Part shown: in pieces, positions 25,225-36,004 of the stretch
Numbering within the stretch: the first letter of the stretch is position 1
How the letters are laid out: each line of letters opens with the position of its first letter
Origin: Nocardiopsis xinjiangensis YIM 90004
GTDB taxonomy: Bacteria > Actinomycetota > Actinomycetes > Streptosporangiales > Streptosporangiaceae
DNA: 64,000 nt
Direction of reading: 5' to 3'
Assembly: GCF_000341145.1 (NCBI RefSeq)
Contig: NZ_ANBE01000007.1
Coordinates: 90,970 to 154,969, forward strand
Notes under the pieces: model-generated
The model's database searches: none
What the model saw: the letters and a program-made list of their open reading frames with translations, nothing else
Told to the model about the DNA's origin: nothing
Position numbers and translations under genes: made by a program

Positions 25225-26424
25225 CTACAGGCCCGCGACCCCGTAGAGCTCGCTGACCTCTTGCGTGGTCAGCGCACGCATCGTTCCCGGCTTGAGGGTG
25301 TTCAGGCCGATCGGACCGACCTGGGTGCGTGCCAGGTCGGAGACCGGGTGTCCCAGCTCCTCCATGAGGCGGCGCACGATGTGCTTGCGCCCCTCGTGCA
25401 GGCGGATCTCCACCATGGCCTTGGGTTCGGCGTCGTCGACCACACGGAAGGAGTCGACCTCGACGGGCCCGTCGTCGAGCTCCACGCCCTTGCGGACACG
25501 GCGCTCCACGTGGCGGGGCACCGGACCGGGCACCTTCGCGATGTAGGTCTTGACGACCTTGTACCGCGGGTGGGTGAGCCGGTTGGCGAGGTCCCCGTCG
25601 TTGGTCAGCAGGATCAGACCCTCGGTCTCGGTGTCCAGCCGTCCCACGTGGAAGATGCGCTCGGTGGTCTGGCCGGTGAAGTCGCCCAGGGTCGGGCGCC
25701 CCTGCGGGTCCCACATGGTGCTGACCACGCCCCGCGGCTTGTTGAGGGCGAAGTACAGCTTGTCGGGCGCGGTGACCACACGCATGTCGTCCACGCGGAT
25801 CTCCGACTTCTCCGGGTCCACGCGGGCCCCGAAACGGCGGACGATCTCCCCGTCGACGCTGACGCGGCCCTCCGCGATCATCTGCTCACTGGCGCGGCGG
25901 CTGGCCACACCGGCGGCGGCGAGTGCCTTCTGCAGCCGGATGCCGCCGGGCACGTCGTCGTAGGTGTCGCGGTCGACCTCGCGGCGCTCCTCGTCACCGG
26001 GCTCGTAGTCCTTGCGCAGGGCCCGCAGTCGCTCCTGCGCGGCCTTGGAGAGCTGGGCCTCGTTCTTGACCCGCTCGCCCTGGTCCCGGTACTTGGGGCC
26101 GCCGGCGGGCTGCTTGCGGCGGTCGGGACCCTTGTGCGGGGAACGGCCGCCACGGCGGTCGTCGCGGCCCCCGCGCTGATCCTCGCGGCTGCCGCGGGAG
26201 TCACGGTCACCGCCACGGCGGTCCCGGTCCTCACGGCCGCGGCCGCGGTCGTCCCGGCGATCCCGGTCACCACGGTCGTCGCGGCGCCGGTCGCCCCGGC
26301 CGCCGCGGGAGTCTCGGTCCTCACGGCCGCGGGCGTCGCGCCCCCGGCCGTGGTTGCGGCCCTTGGGGCCGCGGTCGTCTCTGTTGTCGCCGCGCTCACC
26401 GCGCGGGGCTTTGTCAGTACTCAC
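25225..26424 (-). CDS. rluB: 23S rRNA pseudouridine synthase RluB-like, with Arg/Asp/Gly-rich N-terminal tail
   Basis: 399 residues from GTG 26424. The first ~105 residues are a low-complexity Arg/Asp/Gly repeat, likely disordered and RNA-binding. An S4 domain (IRLQKALAAAGVASRRASEQ, about 162-181) and the catalytic domain with FHVGRLDTETEGLILLTNDG (catalytic Asp) and EGRKHIVRRL follow. The start overlaps the scpB stop by 11 bases, so the two are co-translated. Actinobacterial RluB proteins often carry such tails; this one is long. Confidence 0.93.
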   Translation of the reverse strand: MSTDKAPRGERGDNRDDRGPKGRNHGRGRDARGREDRDSRGGRGDRRRDDRGDRDRRDDRGRGREDRDRRGGDRDSRGSREDQRGGRDDRRGGRSPHKGPDRRKQPAGGPKYRDQGERVKNEAQLSKAAQERLRALRKDYEPGDEERREVDRDTYDDVPGGIRLQKALAAAGVASRRASEQMIAEGRVSVDGEIVRRFGARVDPEKSEIRVDDMRVVTAPDKLYFALNKPRGVVSTMWDPQGRPTLGDFTGQTTERIFHVGRLDTETEGLILLTNDGDLANRLTHPRYKVVKTYIAKVPGPVPRHVERRVRKGVELDDGPVEVDSFRVVDDAEPKAMVEIRLHEGRKHIVRRLMEELGHPVSDLARTQVGPIGLNTLKPGTMRALTTQEVSELYGVAGL

Positions 26425-27001
26425 CGGTGTCGTCTAGACCTTCGATGTCGTCGGGGAGGAACGGGGCGAGGTCGGGCAGCTCGTCGAGGCCGCGCAGACC
26501 CAGTCGTTCCAGGAAGTAAGTAGTGGTCCGATACAGCAGTGCGCCGGACTCGGAATCGTGTCCGGCATCCTCGATCAGGCCCCTCAGTACGAGGGTACGC
26601 ATCACGCCGTCGCAGTTGACACCACGAACGGCCGAGACCCTGCCGCGTGAGACCGGTTGGCGGTAGGCCACCACCGCCATCGTCTCCAGTGCGGCCTGTG
26701 TGAGCCGCACTTCCTGTCCTTCCTTGAGAAAGTGCTCGACGATGTCGGCGCATTCGGGACGGGTGTAGAAACGCCATCCCTCGGCCACCGCTCGCAGGTC
26801 GAAACCCCGTCCCTGCTCGGTGTATTCCCGCGACAGCGATTCCAGGGCCGCCAGTACCTCGCCGACGGGTGCGCCCACCCCCTTGGCCAGGTCGTACTCG
26901 GAGACGGGCTGGTCCACCACCATCAGCACCGCCTCCAGATCCCGGCGCAGCCCGGGCCTCTCGGAGAGATCTCCCACATCGGCTGTCTGCTCGGTGGTCA
27001 C
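26414..27001 (-). CDS. scpB: Segregation and condensation protein ScpB
   Basis: 195 residues from GTG 27001, overlapping the scpA stop (GTGA). Two winged-helix domains are typical: LRRDLEAVLMVVDQPVSEYD and LTQAALETMAVVAYRQPVSR, followed by VNCDGVMRTLVLRGLIED. ScpB dimers bind ScpA in the SMC condensin complex. scpA-scpB-rluB form one operon here. Confidence 0.96.
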   Translation of the reverse strand: MTTEQTADVGDLSERPGLRRDLEAVLMVVDQPVSEYDLAKGVGAPVGEVLAALESLSREYTEQGRGFDLRAVAEGWRFYTRPECADIVEHFLKEGQEVRLTQAALETMAVVAYRQPVSRGRVSAVRGVNCDGVMRTLVLRGLIEDAGHDSESGALLYRTTTYFLERLGLRGLDELPDLAPFLPDDIEGLDDTGEY

Positions 27002-27837
27002 GAATTCTCCCCCGTCTGCTCGGTCCCGTCGTACTCGCTGTCGACCTCGACCTCGCCGTCCCCCCCGGTCCAGGTGACGGAGAGTTCCCCCAACGGATCG
27101 GGCTGGTCGAAGGCGACGTTCTCGGCCCGGTACAGCTCCAGCAGGGACAGGAACCGGGCGACGACCTCGAACGTACCGTCGCACTCGACCGTCAGTTCCG
27201 CGAACGTGAGGGTGCCGTGCTCGCGCAGGGCGGCCACGACCATCTCACCCTGTTCCTTGACCGAGGTCTTGGTCTGATGGATGTGGGTGACCGGGACGCT
27301 GGGGGGTTCCTTGGGGGTGAGGACCATGCCGGCCAACGCCGCGAACTCCTGCGGGCCGAGCTTGAAGAACACCTCGGGGCGCAGGGACGCGAACCGCTCC
27401 TCCAACGGGACCGCGCGGGCGTAGCGGCGGCCCTGGGCCGCCAGCCGCTCGCGCATGATCGCGGCGACCTCCTTGTAGGCGCGGTACTGCAGCAGACGGG
27501 CGAAGAGCAGGTCGCGGGCCTCCAGCAACGCCAGGTCGGTCTCGTCCTCCACGTCGCCGCGCGGTAGCAGCCGGGCCGCCTTGAGGTCGAGCAGGGTCGC
27601 CGCGACCAGCAGGAAGTTGCTGGCCTGGTCGAGGTCCCATGCCTCCTCGAGTGTCCGGATATGGGCGATGAACTCGTCGGTGACCTTCGACAGCGACACC
27701 TCGGTGATATCGAGCTTGTGCTTGGAGATGAGCGCCAACAGCAGGTCGAAGGGGCCCTCGAAGTTGTCCAGGTGCACCTGGAAGGAGTTCTCGCCGACCT
27801 CCTCGGCCGTGTGCTCCTCAACCGCCATACCGGCCAC
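26998..27837 (-). CDS. scpA: Segregation and condensation protein ScpA (kleisin)
   Basis: 279 residues from GTG 27837; an ATG nine bases on is an alternative. The N-terminal FQVHLDNFEGPFDLLLALI binds the SMC neck, KLDITEVSLSKVTDEF follows, and the C-terminal winged helix (FAELTVECDGTFEVVARFL) binds the SMC cap. An acidic tail ends the protein. A strong hairpin separates it from the upstream partition genes. Confidence 0.96.
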   Translation of the reverse strand: MAGMAVEEHTAEEVGENSFQVHLDNFEGPFDLLLALISKHKLDITEVSLSKVTDEFIAHIRTLEEAWDLDQASNFLLVAATLLDLKAARLLPRGDVEDETDLALLEARDLLFARLLQYRAYKEVAAIMRERLAAQGRRYARAVPLEERFASLRPEVFFKLGPQEFAALAGMVLTPKEPPSVPVTHIHQTKTSVKEQGEMVVAALREHGTLTFAELTVECDGTFEVVARFLSLLELYRAENVAFDQPDPLGELSVTWTGGDGEVEVDSEYDGTEQTGENS

Positions 27838-27870
27838 CCGACCGCCCCCGCGTCTTCACAGTCATACAAC

Positions 27871-27908
27871 AAGGGTGTCATCGGTCGGCACCGACCGATG
27901 ACACCCTT
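27871..27908. terminator. 18-bp perfect hairpin between the ParA operon and scpA
   Basis: Arms 27871-27888 and 27891-27908 are perfectly complementary with only two central bases. On the minus strand TTGTTGT follows, so it fits as a terminator for the upstream RHH/ParA genes. The near-perfect palindrome could also be a protein site. Confidence 0.7.
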
Positions 27909-27962
27909 GCCGTTTCCCCGTCCGGGCCGCCCCCATCGCTCCCCCGGCGGCGGGGCCGGCTC

Positions 27963-28382
27963 CTATTCCTCGGTCAACCGACGCACCAGCATGCTGGAGG
28001 CACCGTTCTCCTCGAAGTCGGCGAGCAGAGCGGCCACCGCCTCGCGCACGAGCCTGCCCCGGTCGGCGCTGAGCCCGTACTCGGCCCGCAGGGACAGACG
28101 TGTCTGTTCCAGGGCCAGCAACTCCGGGCTGGAGATGTAGACGGTGATCTTCTCGTCGTGGCGCTGCCGTCCACTGGGTTTGGGCGCACGGGAGATCCCC
28201 GTGTCCTGCTGTTTCCCCTGTCGTGGAGCGGGCGGCGGCCCGCTCTCGTCCCCGTCGCGCTGCTTGGGTGCCTCGTGCCGGCGGTCGGTCTCTGTGTCCG
28301 GCGTTTCCTCCGAACCTGCGGAGCGGAAGAACATCTCGTCCGCTCCCGGCAGGTTCACGCGCCGCGACCGCTGAGAGGCCAC
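27963..28382 (-). CDS. Ribbon-helix-helix-like partner of ParA
   Basis: 139 residues from GTG 28382, overlapping the end of the parA-like gene by 28 bases. The first ~75 residues are hydrophilic and probably disordered (Pro/Gln/Asp/Arg-rich). The conserved part is C-terminal: EKITVYISSPELLALEQTRL, then LRAEYGLSADRGRLVREAVA, which reads as a beta strand plus two helices like a ribbon-helix-helix DNA-binding fold. Coupled translation with a ParA ATPase suggests it is the adaptor or centromere-binding partner. The fold is inferred by eye. Confidence 0.75.
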   Translation of the reverse strand: MASQRSRRVNLPGADEMFFRSAGSEETPDTETDRRHEAPKQRDGDESGPPPAPRQGKQQDTGISRAPKPSGRQRHDEKITVYISSPELLALEQTRLSLRAEYGLSADRGRLVREAVAALLADFEENGASSMLVRRLTEE

Positions 28383-29317
28383 CTAGCCAGCACCTCCTTG
28401 GCCAGGTCCCGGTAGGCGTTGGCCCCAGCCGAGGACGAGTCGAAACTGGTGATGGGCTCGCCCGCCACCGTGGCATCCGGGAAACGCACGGTGCGGTTGA
28501 TGACCGTGCCGTAGACCTTGTCGCCGAACCCGTCCACGATCGTGGACAACACCTCGCGGGCGTGCAGCGTGCGCGGGTCGTACATGGTGCCCAGGAACCC
28601 GTCGATGACCAGCTCTTCGTTGAGGCGCTCCTGCACCTTCTGGATGGTGTCCATCAGCAGCGCCACCCCGCGCAGCGCGAAGAACTCGCATTCCAGCGGG
28701 ACGACGACGCCGTCGGCGGCGGTGAGCGCGTTGACGGTGAGCAGGCCGAGCGAGGGCTGGCAGTCGATGAGGACGACGTCGTAGTCGTCGATCACCGGGC
28801 GCAGGGCACGGGCGAGCATCTGCTCACGCGCGACCTCGCCGACCAGCTGGACCTCGGCGGCCGACAGGTCGATGTTGCTCGGGATCAGGTCCAGGCCCTC
28901 GACGTCGGTCTTGAGCAGGACGTCCTCGACCGTGACGTCGCGCTGCATGAGCAGGTTGTAGACGGTCAGGTCGAGTTCGCGCGGGTCCAGACGGCCGAGC
29001 CCGACCGAGAGCGCGCCCTGCGGGTCGAAGTCGACCAGCAGTACACGTCTGCCGAACTCGGCGATGGCCGCCCCGAGGTTGATGGTGGTGGTGGTCTTGC
29101 CGACCCCGCCCTTTTGGTTACACAGTGCTACAATCCGTGCCGGACCGTGTTCGTGGATCGGTGCCGGCTCCGGAAAGTCCCGCTGCTGGAGTCTTGCGGT
29201 TTGCAGTTCGGCCCCCGTGTCGCGTGTCGTTCCCCAGGGGTTGGTCACCGGGTCGGCGAGCTCCCCCTCACCGACGGGTGCGTTGCGCGCATCCACGTCG
29301 TTCTCCGCCCAGTTCAC
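28355..29317 (-). CDS. ParA/Soj-family ATPase (orphan, near xerD)
   Basis: 320 residues; GTG 29317 is preferred because GGGGGAGG lies about 10 bases upstream. The deviant Walker A KGGVGKTTTTINLGAAIAE (about 60-78), LLVDFDPQGALSVGLG (switch I) and VVLIDCQPSLGLLTVNAL (Walker B) are intact. A 50-residue N-terminal extension precedes the ATPase. This is the copy conserved between xerD and scpA in actinobacteria rather than the chromosomal parAB near the origin; its partner is the overlapping RHH-like protein. It probably positions a cargo or chromosome region. Confidence 0.92.
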   Translation of the reverse strand: MNWAENDVDARNAPVGEGELADPVTNPWGTTRDTGAELQTARLQQRDFPEPAPIHEHGPARIVALCNQKGGVGKTTTTINLGAAIAEFGRRVLLVDFDPQGALSVGLGRLDPRELDLTVYNLLMQRDVTVEDVLLKTDVEGLDLIPSNIDLSAAEVQLVGEVAREQMLARALRPVIDDYDVVLIDCQPSLGLLTVNALTAADGVVVPLECEFFALRGVALLMDTIQKVQERLNEELVIDGFLGTMYDPRTLHAREVLSTIVDGFGDKVYGTVINRTVRFPDATVAGEPITSFDSSSAGANAYRDLAKEVLARWPLSGRGA

Positions 29318-29578
29318 AACCCTTGACCTCCCCCACGGACCGGACCGGCCCACAGAGCACTCCTCTGGGCCCGGCCGCCGTCGGAAACTCAATATGTCGA
29401 CAGCAAGGTACCTCCGTGCGGCGACTCTAGAACGACGACACGACGCACTTCAACATGATCCTGCAAGGATTACCCGCTGGGGCCGGGCCTCCCGAGGGCG
29501 CCCGTACCGTTACGTCTCGTAGGGAAAGAGTACACACTGGGCACGCGTGGCTCACCCCGTCCGGTATCGCCGCAGCCC

Positions 29579-30571
29579 TCACCGGGCGGCCGCACGGTGG
29601 GCCCTGGGGTGGCTGACCGCGTAGACCTCCCGGAGGTGCTCGACGGTGACCAGCGTGTACACCTGTGTGGTCGTCACCGAACTGTGCCCCAACAATTCTT
29701 GGACCACGCGGATATCTGCGCCCCCGTCGAGCAGGTGGGTGGCGAAGGAGTGCCGCAACGTGTGCGGGGAGACGCCCTCCACCCCGGCGCGTTCGGCCAC
29801 CGCGCCCAGCACGCCCCACCCGCCCTGGCGCGTCAGGCGCCCGCCGCGCGCGTTGAGGAACAGGGCAGGCCCGCCCCGACCGGAGCGGGCCAGGAAGGGG
29901 CGCACCCGTACCAGGTAGGCCTGCAGGGCACGGCTCGCGTAGGACCCCGACGGCACCAGGCGTTCGTGCCCGCCCTTGCCGCGGAAACGGATCAGCCCGA
30001 CCCCGCCGTCGGCCGGCTCGACCGCATCGGCGACGTCGTCCACGTCCAACCCCACGGTCTCGGAGATGCGCGCCCCGGTCCCGTAGAGGACCTCCAGGAG
30101 CGTCCGGTCGCGCAGGGCGAGCAGATCGGCGCGCTCACCCGAGGCGGGTGCGGCGGCCGGCCCCGCGGCCCCGAGGAGACGTTCCACGTCCTCCAGGGGC
30201 ACCGCCTTGGGCAGGCGCATCGGCGGCGCGGGCGGCGCGACCTCGGCGGCCGGGTCGGTGCCGCACCATCCCTCGCGCAGAGCGAAGGCGTGCAACCCGC
30301 GCACGGCCGCCAGGGCCCGCCCGGCCGAGGCCGCACCCAGCGGAGGGTGTTCGTCGTCGCCCTCCCTCAGCACGGTGAGAAAGGCCCGCACCTGGGCCGG
30401 GTCCACTCCGTCCGGGGCCCTGACACCGTCCCCGGCGAGGAAACCGTCGTAGCGGCGCAGATCACGCCGGTAGGCCACCAACGTGTTGTCGGCCAGGGCG
30501 CGCTCGGCGGCCAGATGGTCGAGGTAGGTGCCGCACAGCCGTGCCAGGGGCCCTTCCCAGGCCGTGCTCAC
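29579..30571 (-). CDS. xerD: Tyrosine recombinase XerD
   Basis: 330 residues from GTG 30571, overlapping the Nudix stop. The SAM-like N-terminal domain ([19 protein letters not shown]) precedes the catalytic domain with Arg in [12 protein letters not shown], His-x-x-Arg in [14 protein letters not shown], His in [15 protein letters not shown] and the nucleophile Tyr of the same segment. It resolves chromosome dimers at dif with XerC. Position beside a Nudix gene and pyrG is the standard order. Confidence 0.95.
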   Translation of the reverse strand: MSTAWEGPLARLCGTYLDHLAAERALADNTLVAYRRDLRRYDGFLAGDGVRAPDGVDPAQVRAFLTVLREGDDEHPPLGAASAGRALAAVRGLHAFALREGWCGTDPAAEVAPPAPPMRLPKAVPLEDVERLLGAAGPAAAPASGERADLLALRDRTLLEVLYGTGARISETVGLDVDDVADAVEPADGGVGLIRFRGKGGHERLVPSGSYASRALQAYLVRVRPFLARSGRGGPALFLNARGGRLTRQGGWGVLGAVAERAGVEGVSPHTLRHSFATHLLDGGADIRVVQELLGHSSVTTTQVYTLVTVEHLREVYAVSHPRAHRAAAR

Positions 30572-31239
30572 CGCTCGGAGACCTCGGACAGGTCGGCGAA
30601 CCCGTCCTGGGCGGCAGTACGGGCGGCCAGAATCCCGACCATGGTGATGCCGTTGCGCACGCGCCCCTGCATCACCAGGCCGACCGCCTCCTCCAGCGGA
30701 ACCCAGGCGGCGACCAGGTCGGCCTCCTCGTGCCGACGCACGAACCCGTTCTCCGCCTCGGGCACCTGCGACAGGCCGCGTGCCAGGAACAGGTGGACGA
30801 CCTCGTCGGTGACTCCCGGACTCGGCAGGATCGAGGGCAGTTCGTGCCAGGTGCGGGCGCGCAGCCCGGCCTCCTCCACGAGCTCGCGCCGGGCGGCGGC
30901 CACCGGGGGCTCCTCCTGCACGTCCAGCATCCCGGCGGGCAGTTCCCAGAGCTTGTGCCGGACCGCGTGCCGGTACTGGCGCTGCAGCAGCACACGGCCC
31001 TGCTCGTCCAGGGCCAGCACGGCGGCGGCACCGGGATGGAGGAGGTAGTCCCGGGCGGCCACGACGGTGCCCCCTTCGACGCCGTCGGGCATCTCCACCC
31101 GGTCGGTGGCCAGACCGAACACGGGACCGCGGTAACGCTCCTGCGAGCTCTCCACCGGCCACACCGCGGGGACGTCCGCGACCTGCGCGGACGTCCCCTG
31201 TTCCGGCTGCTGTCCGGTCGAGTGGGTGTCAGTGCCCAT
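30568..31239 (-). CDS. Nudix hydrolase, ADP-ribose pyrophosphatase type
   Basis: 223 residues from ATG 31239 with GGAGAGG 5 bases upstream. The Nudix box region reads [20 protein letters not shown] and then EAG, with the catalytic Glu pair. AGMLDV and the preceding [12 protein letters not shown] match the ADP-ribose pyrophosphatase subgroup. It should cleave ADP-ribose to AMP and ribose-5-phosphate. Translationally coupled to xerD and 49 bases from pyrG. Confidence 0.92.
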   Translation of the reverse strand: MGTDTHSTGQQPEQGTSAQVADVPAVWPVESSQERYRGPVFGLATDRVEMPDGVEGGTVVAARDYLLHPGAAAVLALDEQGRVLLQRQYRHAVRHKLWELPAGMLDVQEEPPVAAARRELVEEAGLRARTWHELPSILPSPGVTDEVVHLFLARGLSQVPEAENGFVRRHEEADLVAAWVPLEEAVGLVMQGRVRNGITMVGILAARTAAQDGFADLSEVSER

Positions 31240-31288
31240 GTGTGCCTCTCCAGGCTCGGCGACCACTCCCGCCCGACGGACGTGCAGC

Positions 31289-32929
<1,641 letters not shown>

Positions 32930-33219
32930 AGTGTTGCTCCCGTGGGTTGAATGGCTACGGCGGGGCTCGGGTCGCACTGAGCGGCCGTAAGGTGGTCCGG
33001 TTCCGAGCTGCTGAACAGCGCTCGGGCCGCCGGTCTCCACGGGGCACCAGGATAACAGGCCTCGACAGGTCCGCAGGTGGCGACCGAGGCCACGAGCGAC
33101 CGTTGCCCTCCTCCGAGCTGCAGGATTGCCGCAGACAGGGGCCGCGGGGCCCGGTGTCGCGTGGGCCACAGCCACCGCGGACCCTGCCCCGCCCCGGAAG
33201 AAGCGCTCCGGCGAGGTCC

Positions 33220-34143
33220 TCAAGCGGGGAAGGCACCGGCCCGGCTCAGGTAGGCGGGCGGCATCTTGCCGAGGCGCTCACCCATCCACTCGGCCACCTC
33301 GATCGCCCCGGACAGGCTCACCCCGGTGCGCAGCCCGCTGCGGTGGAGCATGTACAGCAGGTCCTCGGTACCGATGTTGCCGGTCGCGGCCGGGGCGAAG
33401 GGACAGCCGCCGAACCCGCCGAGACTGGAGTCGAGCACCCGCACCCCCGCGTCCACCGCCGCCAGGGCATTGGCGTAACCGGTGTTGCGGGTGTTGTGGA
33501 AATGGCAACGCAGGGTGCGGTCCCCGGCGACCTCCTGCGAACGCCGCAACAGATCGGAGACCTGGCGGGGCACCCCGACACCGATGGTGTCGGCCAGCGC
33601 GATCTCCTCCGCCGAGGTGTCAGCGATGCGCCGCACCACCTCCACCACCCGTTCAGCGGGCACCTCACCGTCGAAGGGGCAACCGAACGCGGTGGAAACG
33701 GTCACGCTCAGAGACACACCGGTACCCGCCAGCGCACCGTCGATGCCGGCGAGCGTCTCCAGCATCGCCTCCACCGTCGTGCCCTGGTTGCGGACACTGA
33801 ACCCGTCGGTGGCGGGCACGGCCACGTTGACCTCGCCGACCCCGGCCTCCAGGGCACGGTCCAGACCCTTGCGGTTGAGCACCAGACCGATGGAGGCGGC
33901 CCGGGCAGGCTCGGAGAGGGAGGCCATGATCTCCTCGGCCCCGGCCATCTGCGGCACACGCCGGGGGTTGACGAAACTCACGGTCTCGACACGGTCCGCC
34001 CCGGCGGCCACGGCGCGTTCGACGAGCTCCACACGGTCCTGCACGGGCAGCGTGCGGTCCTCGTTCTGGAGCCCGTCACGCGGGCCCACCTCGACGATCT
34101 GCACCCGTTCGCCGCCCTCGGGACCGCGGTCCTCAGCCGCCAT
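33220..34143 (-). CDS. Hydroxymethylglutaryl-CoA lyase
   Basis: 307 residues, normal for the family. The TIM-barrel motifs are present: [13 protein letters not shown] (metal Asp and catalytic Arg), [27 protein letters not shown] (metal His pair) and [15 protein letters not shown] with the catalytic Cys. It splits HMG-CoA into acetoacetate and acetyl-CoA in leucine breakdown. No other leucine-degradation genes are adjacent. Confidence 0.93.
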   Translation of the reverse strand: MAAEDRGPEGGERVQIVEVGPRDGLQNEDRTLPVQDRVELVERAVAAGADRVETVSFVNPRRVPQMAGAEEIMASLSEPARAASIGLVLNRKGLDRALEAGVGEVNVAVPATDGFSVRNQGTTVEAMLETLAGIDGALAGTGVSLSVTVSTAFGCPFDGEVPAERVVEVVRRIADTSAEEIALADTIGVGVPRQVSDLLRRSQEVAGDRTLRCHFHNTRNTGYANALAAVDAGVRVLDSSLGGFGGCPFAPAATGNIGTEDLLYMLHRSGLRTGVSLSGAIEVAEWMGERLGKMPPAYLSRAGAFPA

Positions 34144-34252
34144 CGCACCTCACCTCTCCCGCACTTCTCGCTCGGCCGCCAGCGTAGCGACCGGCGCACG
34201 AGGCGGACCACACCGGGGCGGCACCCGACGCGGCCCGAACAGCAGGGCGGGA

Positions 34253-35248
34253 TCAGCGCAGCGCCAGCGCGGGACGGACCTCCCAGGTCGTCCACACCGG
34301 CCGGTAACCCATGCGGTGCCAGAAAGGACCCGAGAGCGGGTTCATCGCCGCGTAATTGAGCACCGACGCCGAGACCCCGTAGGAGTCCAAGGCCTGGTGG
34401 GCCTGGCCGACCAGGGCGGTACCGATCCCGCTGCCGCGCTCGTCGGCGGCCACCACCCCGTACCCGATGTGGGCAGTGGGACGGGCCCGCACCAACGACT
34501 TGGCCCAGCGGGAACGCTCGGGCGGCGACACCCAGATCAGTCCCACCGCACGGCCGCGGCGCTCGGCCAACCAGATCCACGAACGCGACCGGCTCAGCGC
34601 CCGCGCGGCGACCCTGCGGGTCTGCTCGGCGGTGTCGGGCTGCAGGAACACCCCGCCGAAGTGCTGCTCGTAGCGGTGCTCCTCCATGAGCAGCGCCACC
34701 ACCTGGGCCAGATCGCCGCTGTCGGCCAGGCGGATCGTCACGTCGTGCGGCGGGATCGAGGGCGGGACCCCGCGGCGGCGCGGACGCGCGGCCAGCACGG
34801 TGTAGGGCTGCAGACCGTGGCGTTGCAGCGGGATGATGCCGCACACGTCCCGGGCCGGCCAGCTCACCAGGGCCGCCGATTCCGAACCGGTACCGGTGGG
34901 CAGGTCCTCGAGCTGATCGCGCCAACTGGTCAGGAGAGAGTCCAATGCCCGCTCGGGGTCGGGCCCGCCCACGATGGGGGTGAGCCAGTGCTGGTCCGGC
35001 ACACCCCATATGCGGCCGACCTCACCCGGCTGGTACCAGGTGTAGTGCATGCTCCCCGCGGCGACCGTGCGCTTGTCCTCGTCGCTGACGGTCAACAGGG
35101 GATAGGAATCGGAGGCGAAGCTGACAGGCTCGGGCAGCAGCGGGTCGGCCTCGCTCCAGCGCTGGGCGGCCGAGCGCACCAAAGGGTCGAGTCCGATGTC
35201 GCCCCCGGGCGCCCCCTCATGCCGCACTCGCGCGACATAACCGCTCAT
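34253..35248 (-). CDS. GNAT-family N-acetyltransferase with N-terminal extension
   Basis: 331 residues from ATG 35248, chosen for GGGGAGGGG four bases upstream. The C-terminal ~150 residues are a GNAT domain: VTIRLADSGDLAQVVALLME, then GYGVVAADERGSGIGTALVG (acetyl-CoA pyrophosphate loop) and LNYAAMNPLSGPFWHRMGY. The first ~165 residues look like a degenerate second acetyltransferase half with a WYQPGEVGRIWGV segment. Substrate unknown. It is a single gene unit on the minus strand. Confidence 0.85.
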   Translation of the reverse strand: MSGYVARVRHEGAPGGDIGLDPLVRSAAQRWSEADPLLPEPVSFASDSYPLLTVSDEDKRTVAAGSMHYTWYQPGEVGRIWGVPDQHWLTPIVGGPDPERALDSLLTSWRDQLEDLPTGTGSESAALVSWPARDVCGIIPLQRHGLQPYTVLAARPRRRGVPPSIPPHDVTIRLADSGDLAQVVALLMEEHRYEQHFGGVFLQPDTAEQTRRVAARALSRSRSWIWLAERRGRAVGLIWVSPPERSRWAKSLVRARPTAHIGYGVVAADERGSGIGTALVGQAHQALDSYGVSASVLNYAAMNPLSGPFWHRMGYRPVWTTWEVRPALALR

Positions 35249-35414
35249 CCACCCCTCCCCTTGGCGGGTCTGCTCCGTGGTGTACGTGGCCCGGAGTGTG
35301 CCTCGAACCACGCACAGGGACCGATCCACCGTAACCGATACCAGGGGTCACCGGGGCGTCGGGGCGGTTACCCGACAAGAACGAATTTCACGCGGTGACA
35401 GGGGCTGTGGATGG

Positions 35415-35870
35415 TCAGCCCGCCGCGGAGCCCCCTTGGTGGACCGTGGTGTCCCGGCCGCGATTGACCACCTCGGGATCACCGGAACCGTAGGAGACGG
35501 TGTTGTCGACACCGACCAGGACGATCTTGTCGGCCGAGCCGACCTCGACCGTCGACCCGCGCCCGGCGGCCCGCACCATCCCACAGGTACCGTCCAGAAC
35601 CACCTGGGCGTCGTCCGCGGTGACCACCACCTCGCGGCCCTCGCACTGCCCGCCCACCTGGCTTCCGTCATCCACGACGACCAGCACGTCGTCCTCGATG
35701 ACGTTGCGCTCGACCGAGTCCTGCTCCTGCCGCGGGGCCTCACCCGCACCGTGCTGGTCCGAGCCCTCCTCACCCTCCTCGTCGGACAGGAAGGACCCCG
35801 GCTCGCACCCGGCCAGCAGAAAGGCGAGCAGCACGGTACCGATCACGGTGACCAGAGGTCCGACCCGCAT
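35415..35870 (-). CDS. DUF3060-like lipoprotein
   Basis: 151 residues. The signal peptide with lipobox LAGC (Cys22) is followed by an acidic linker (about 28-58). A repetitive beta-strand domain with a Cys pair then ends in VGVDNTVSYGSGDPEV and DTTVHQGG, like DUF3060 proteins of actinobacteria, which have short beta-solenoid repeats. It should be anchored on the outer face of the membrane. Function unknown. Confidence 0.82.
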   Translation of the reverse strand: MRVGPLVTVIGTVLLAFLLAGCEPGSFLSDEEGEEGSDQHGAGEAPRQEQDSVERNVIEDDVLVVVDDGSQVGGQCEGREVVVTADDAQVVLDGTCGMVRAAGRGSTVEVGSADKIVLVGVDNTVSYGSGDPEVVNRGRDTTVHQGGSAAG

Positions 35871-36004
35871 CCGCTTCCTCCAGGTCCACAGGCGACGACT
35901 CGCGCCGGGCTTCAGCGCGGAGCCAAGGGTATGTCACGCTGAGGTAAACACGCGACCCCTTCGTTGCCCGAACGTGCCCGAGGCGAGACACGAGCCCTTG
36001 CGTG

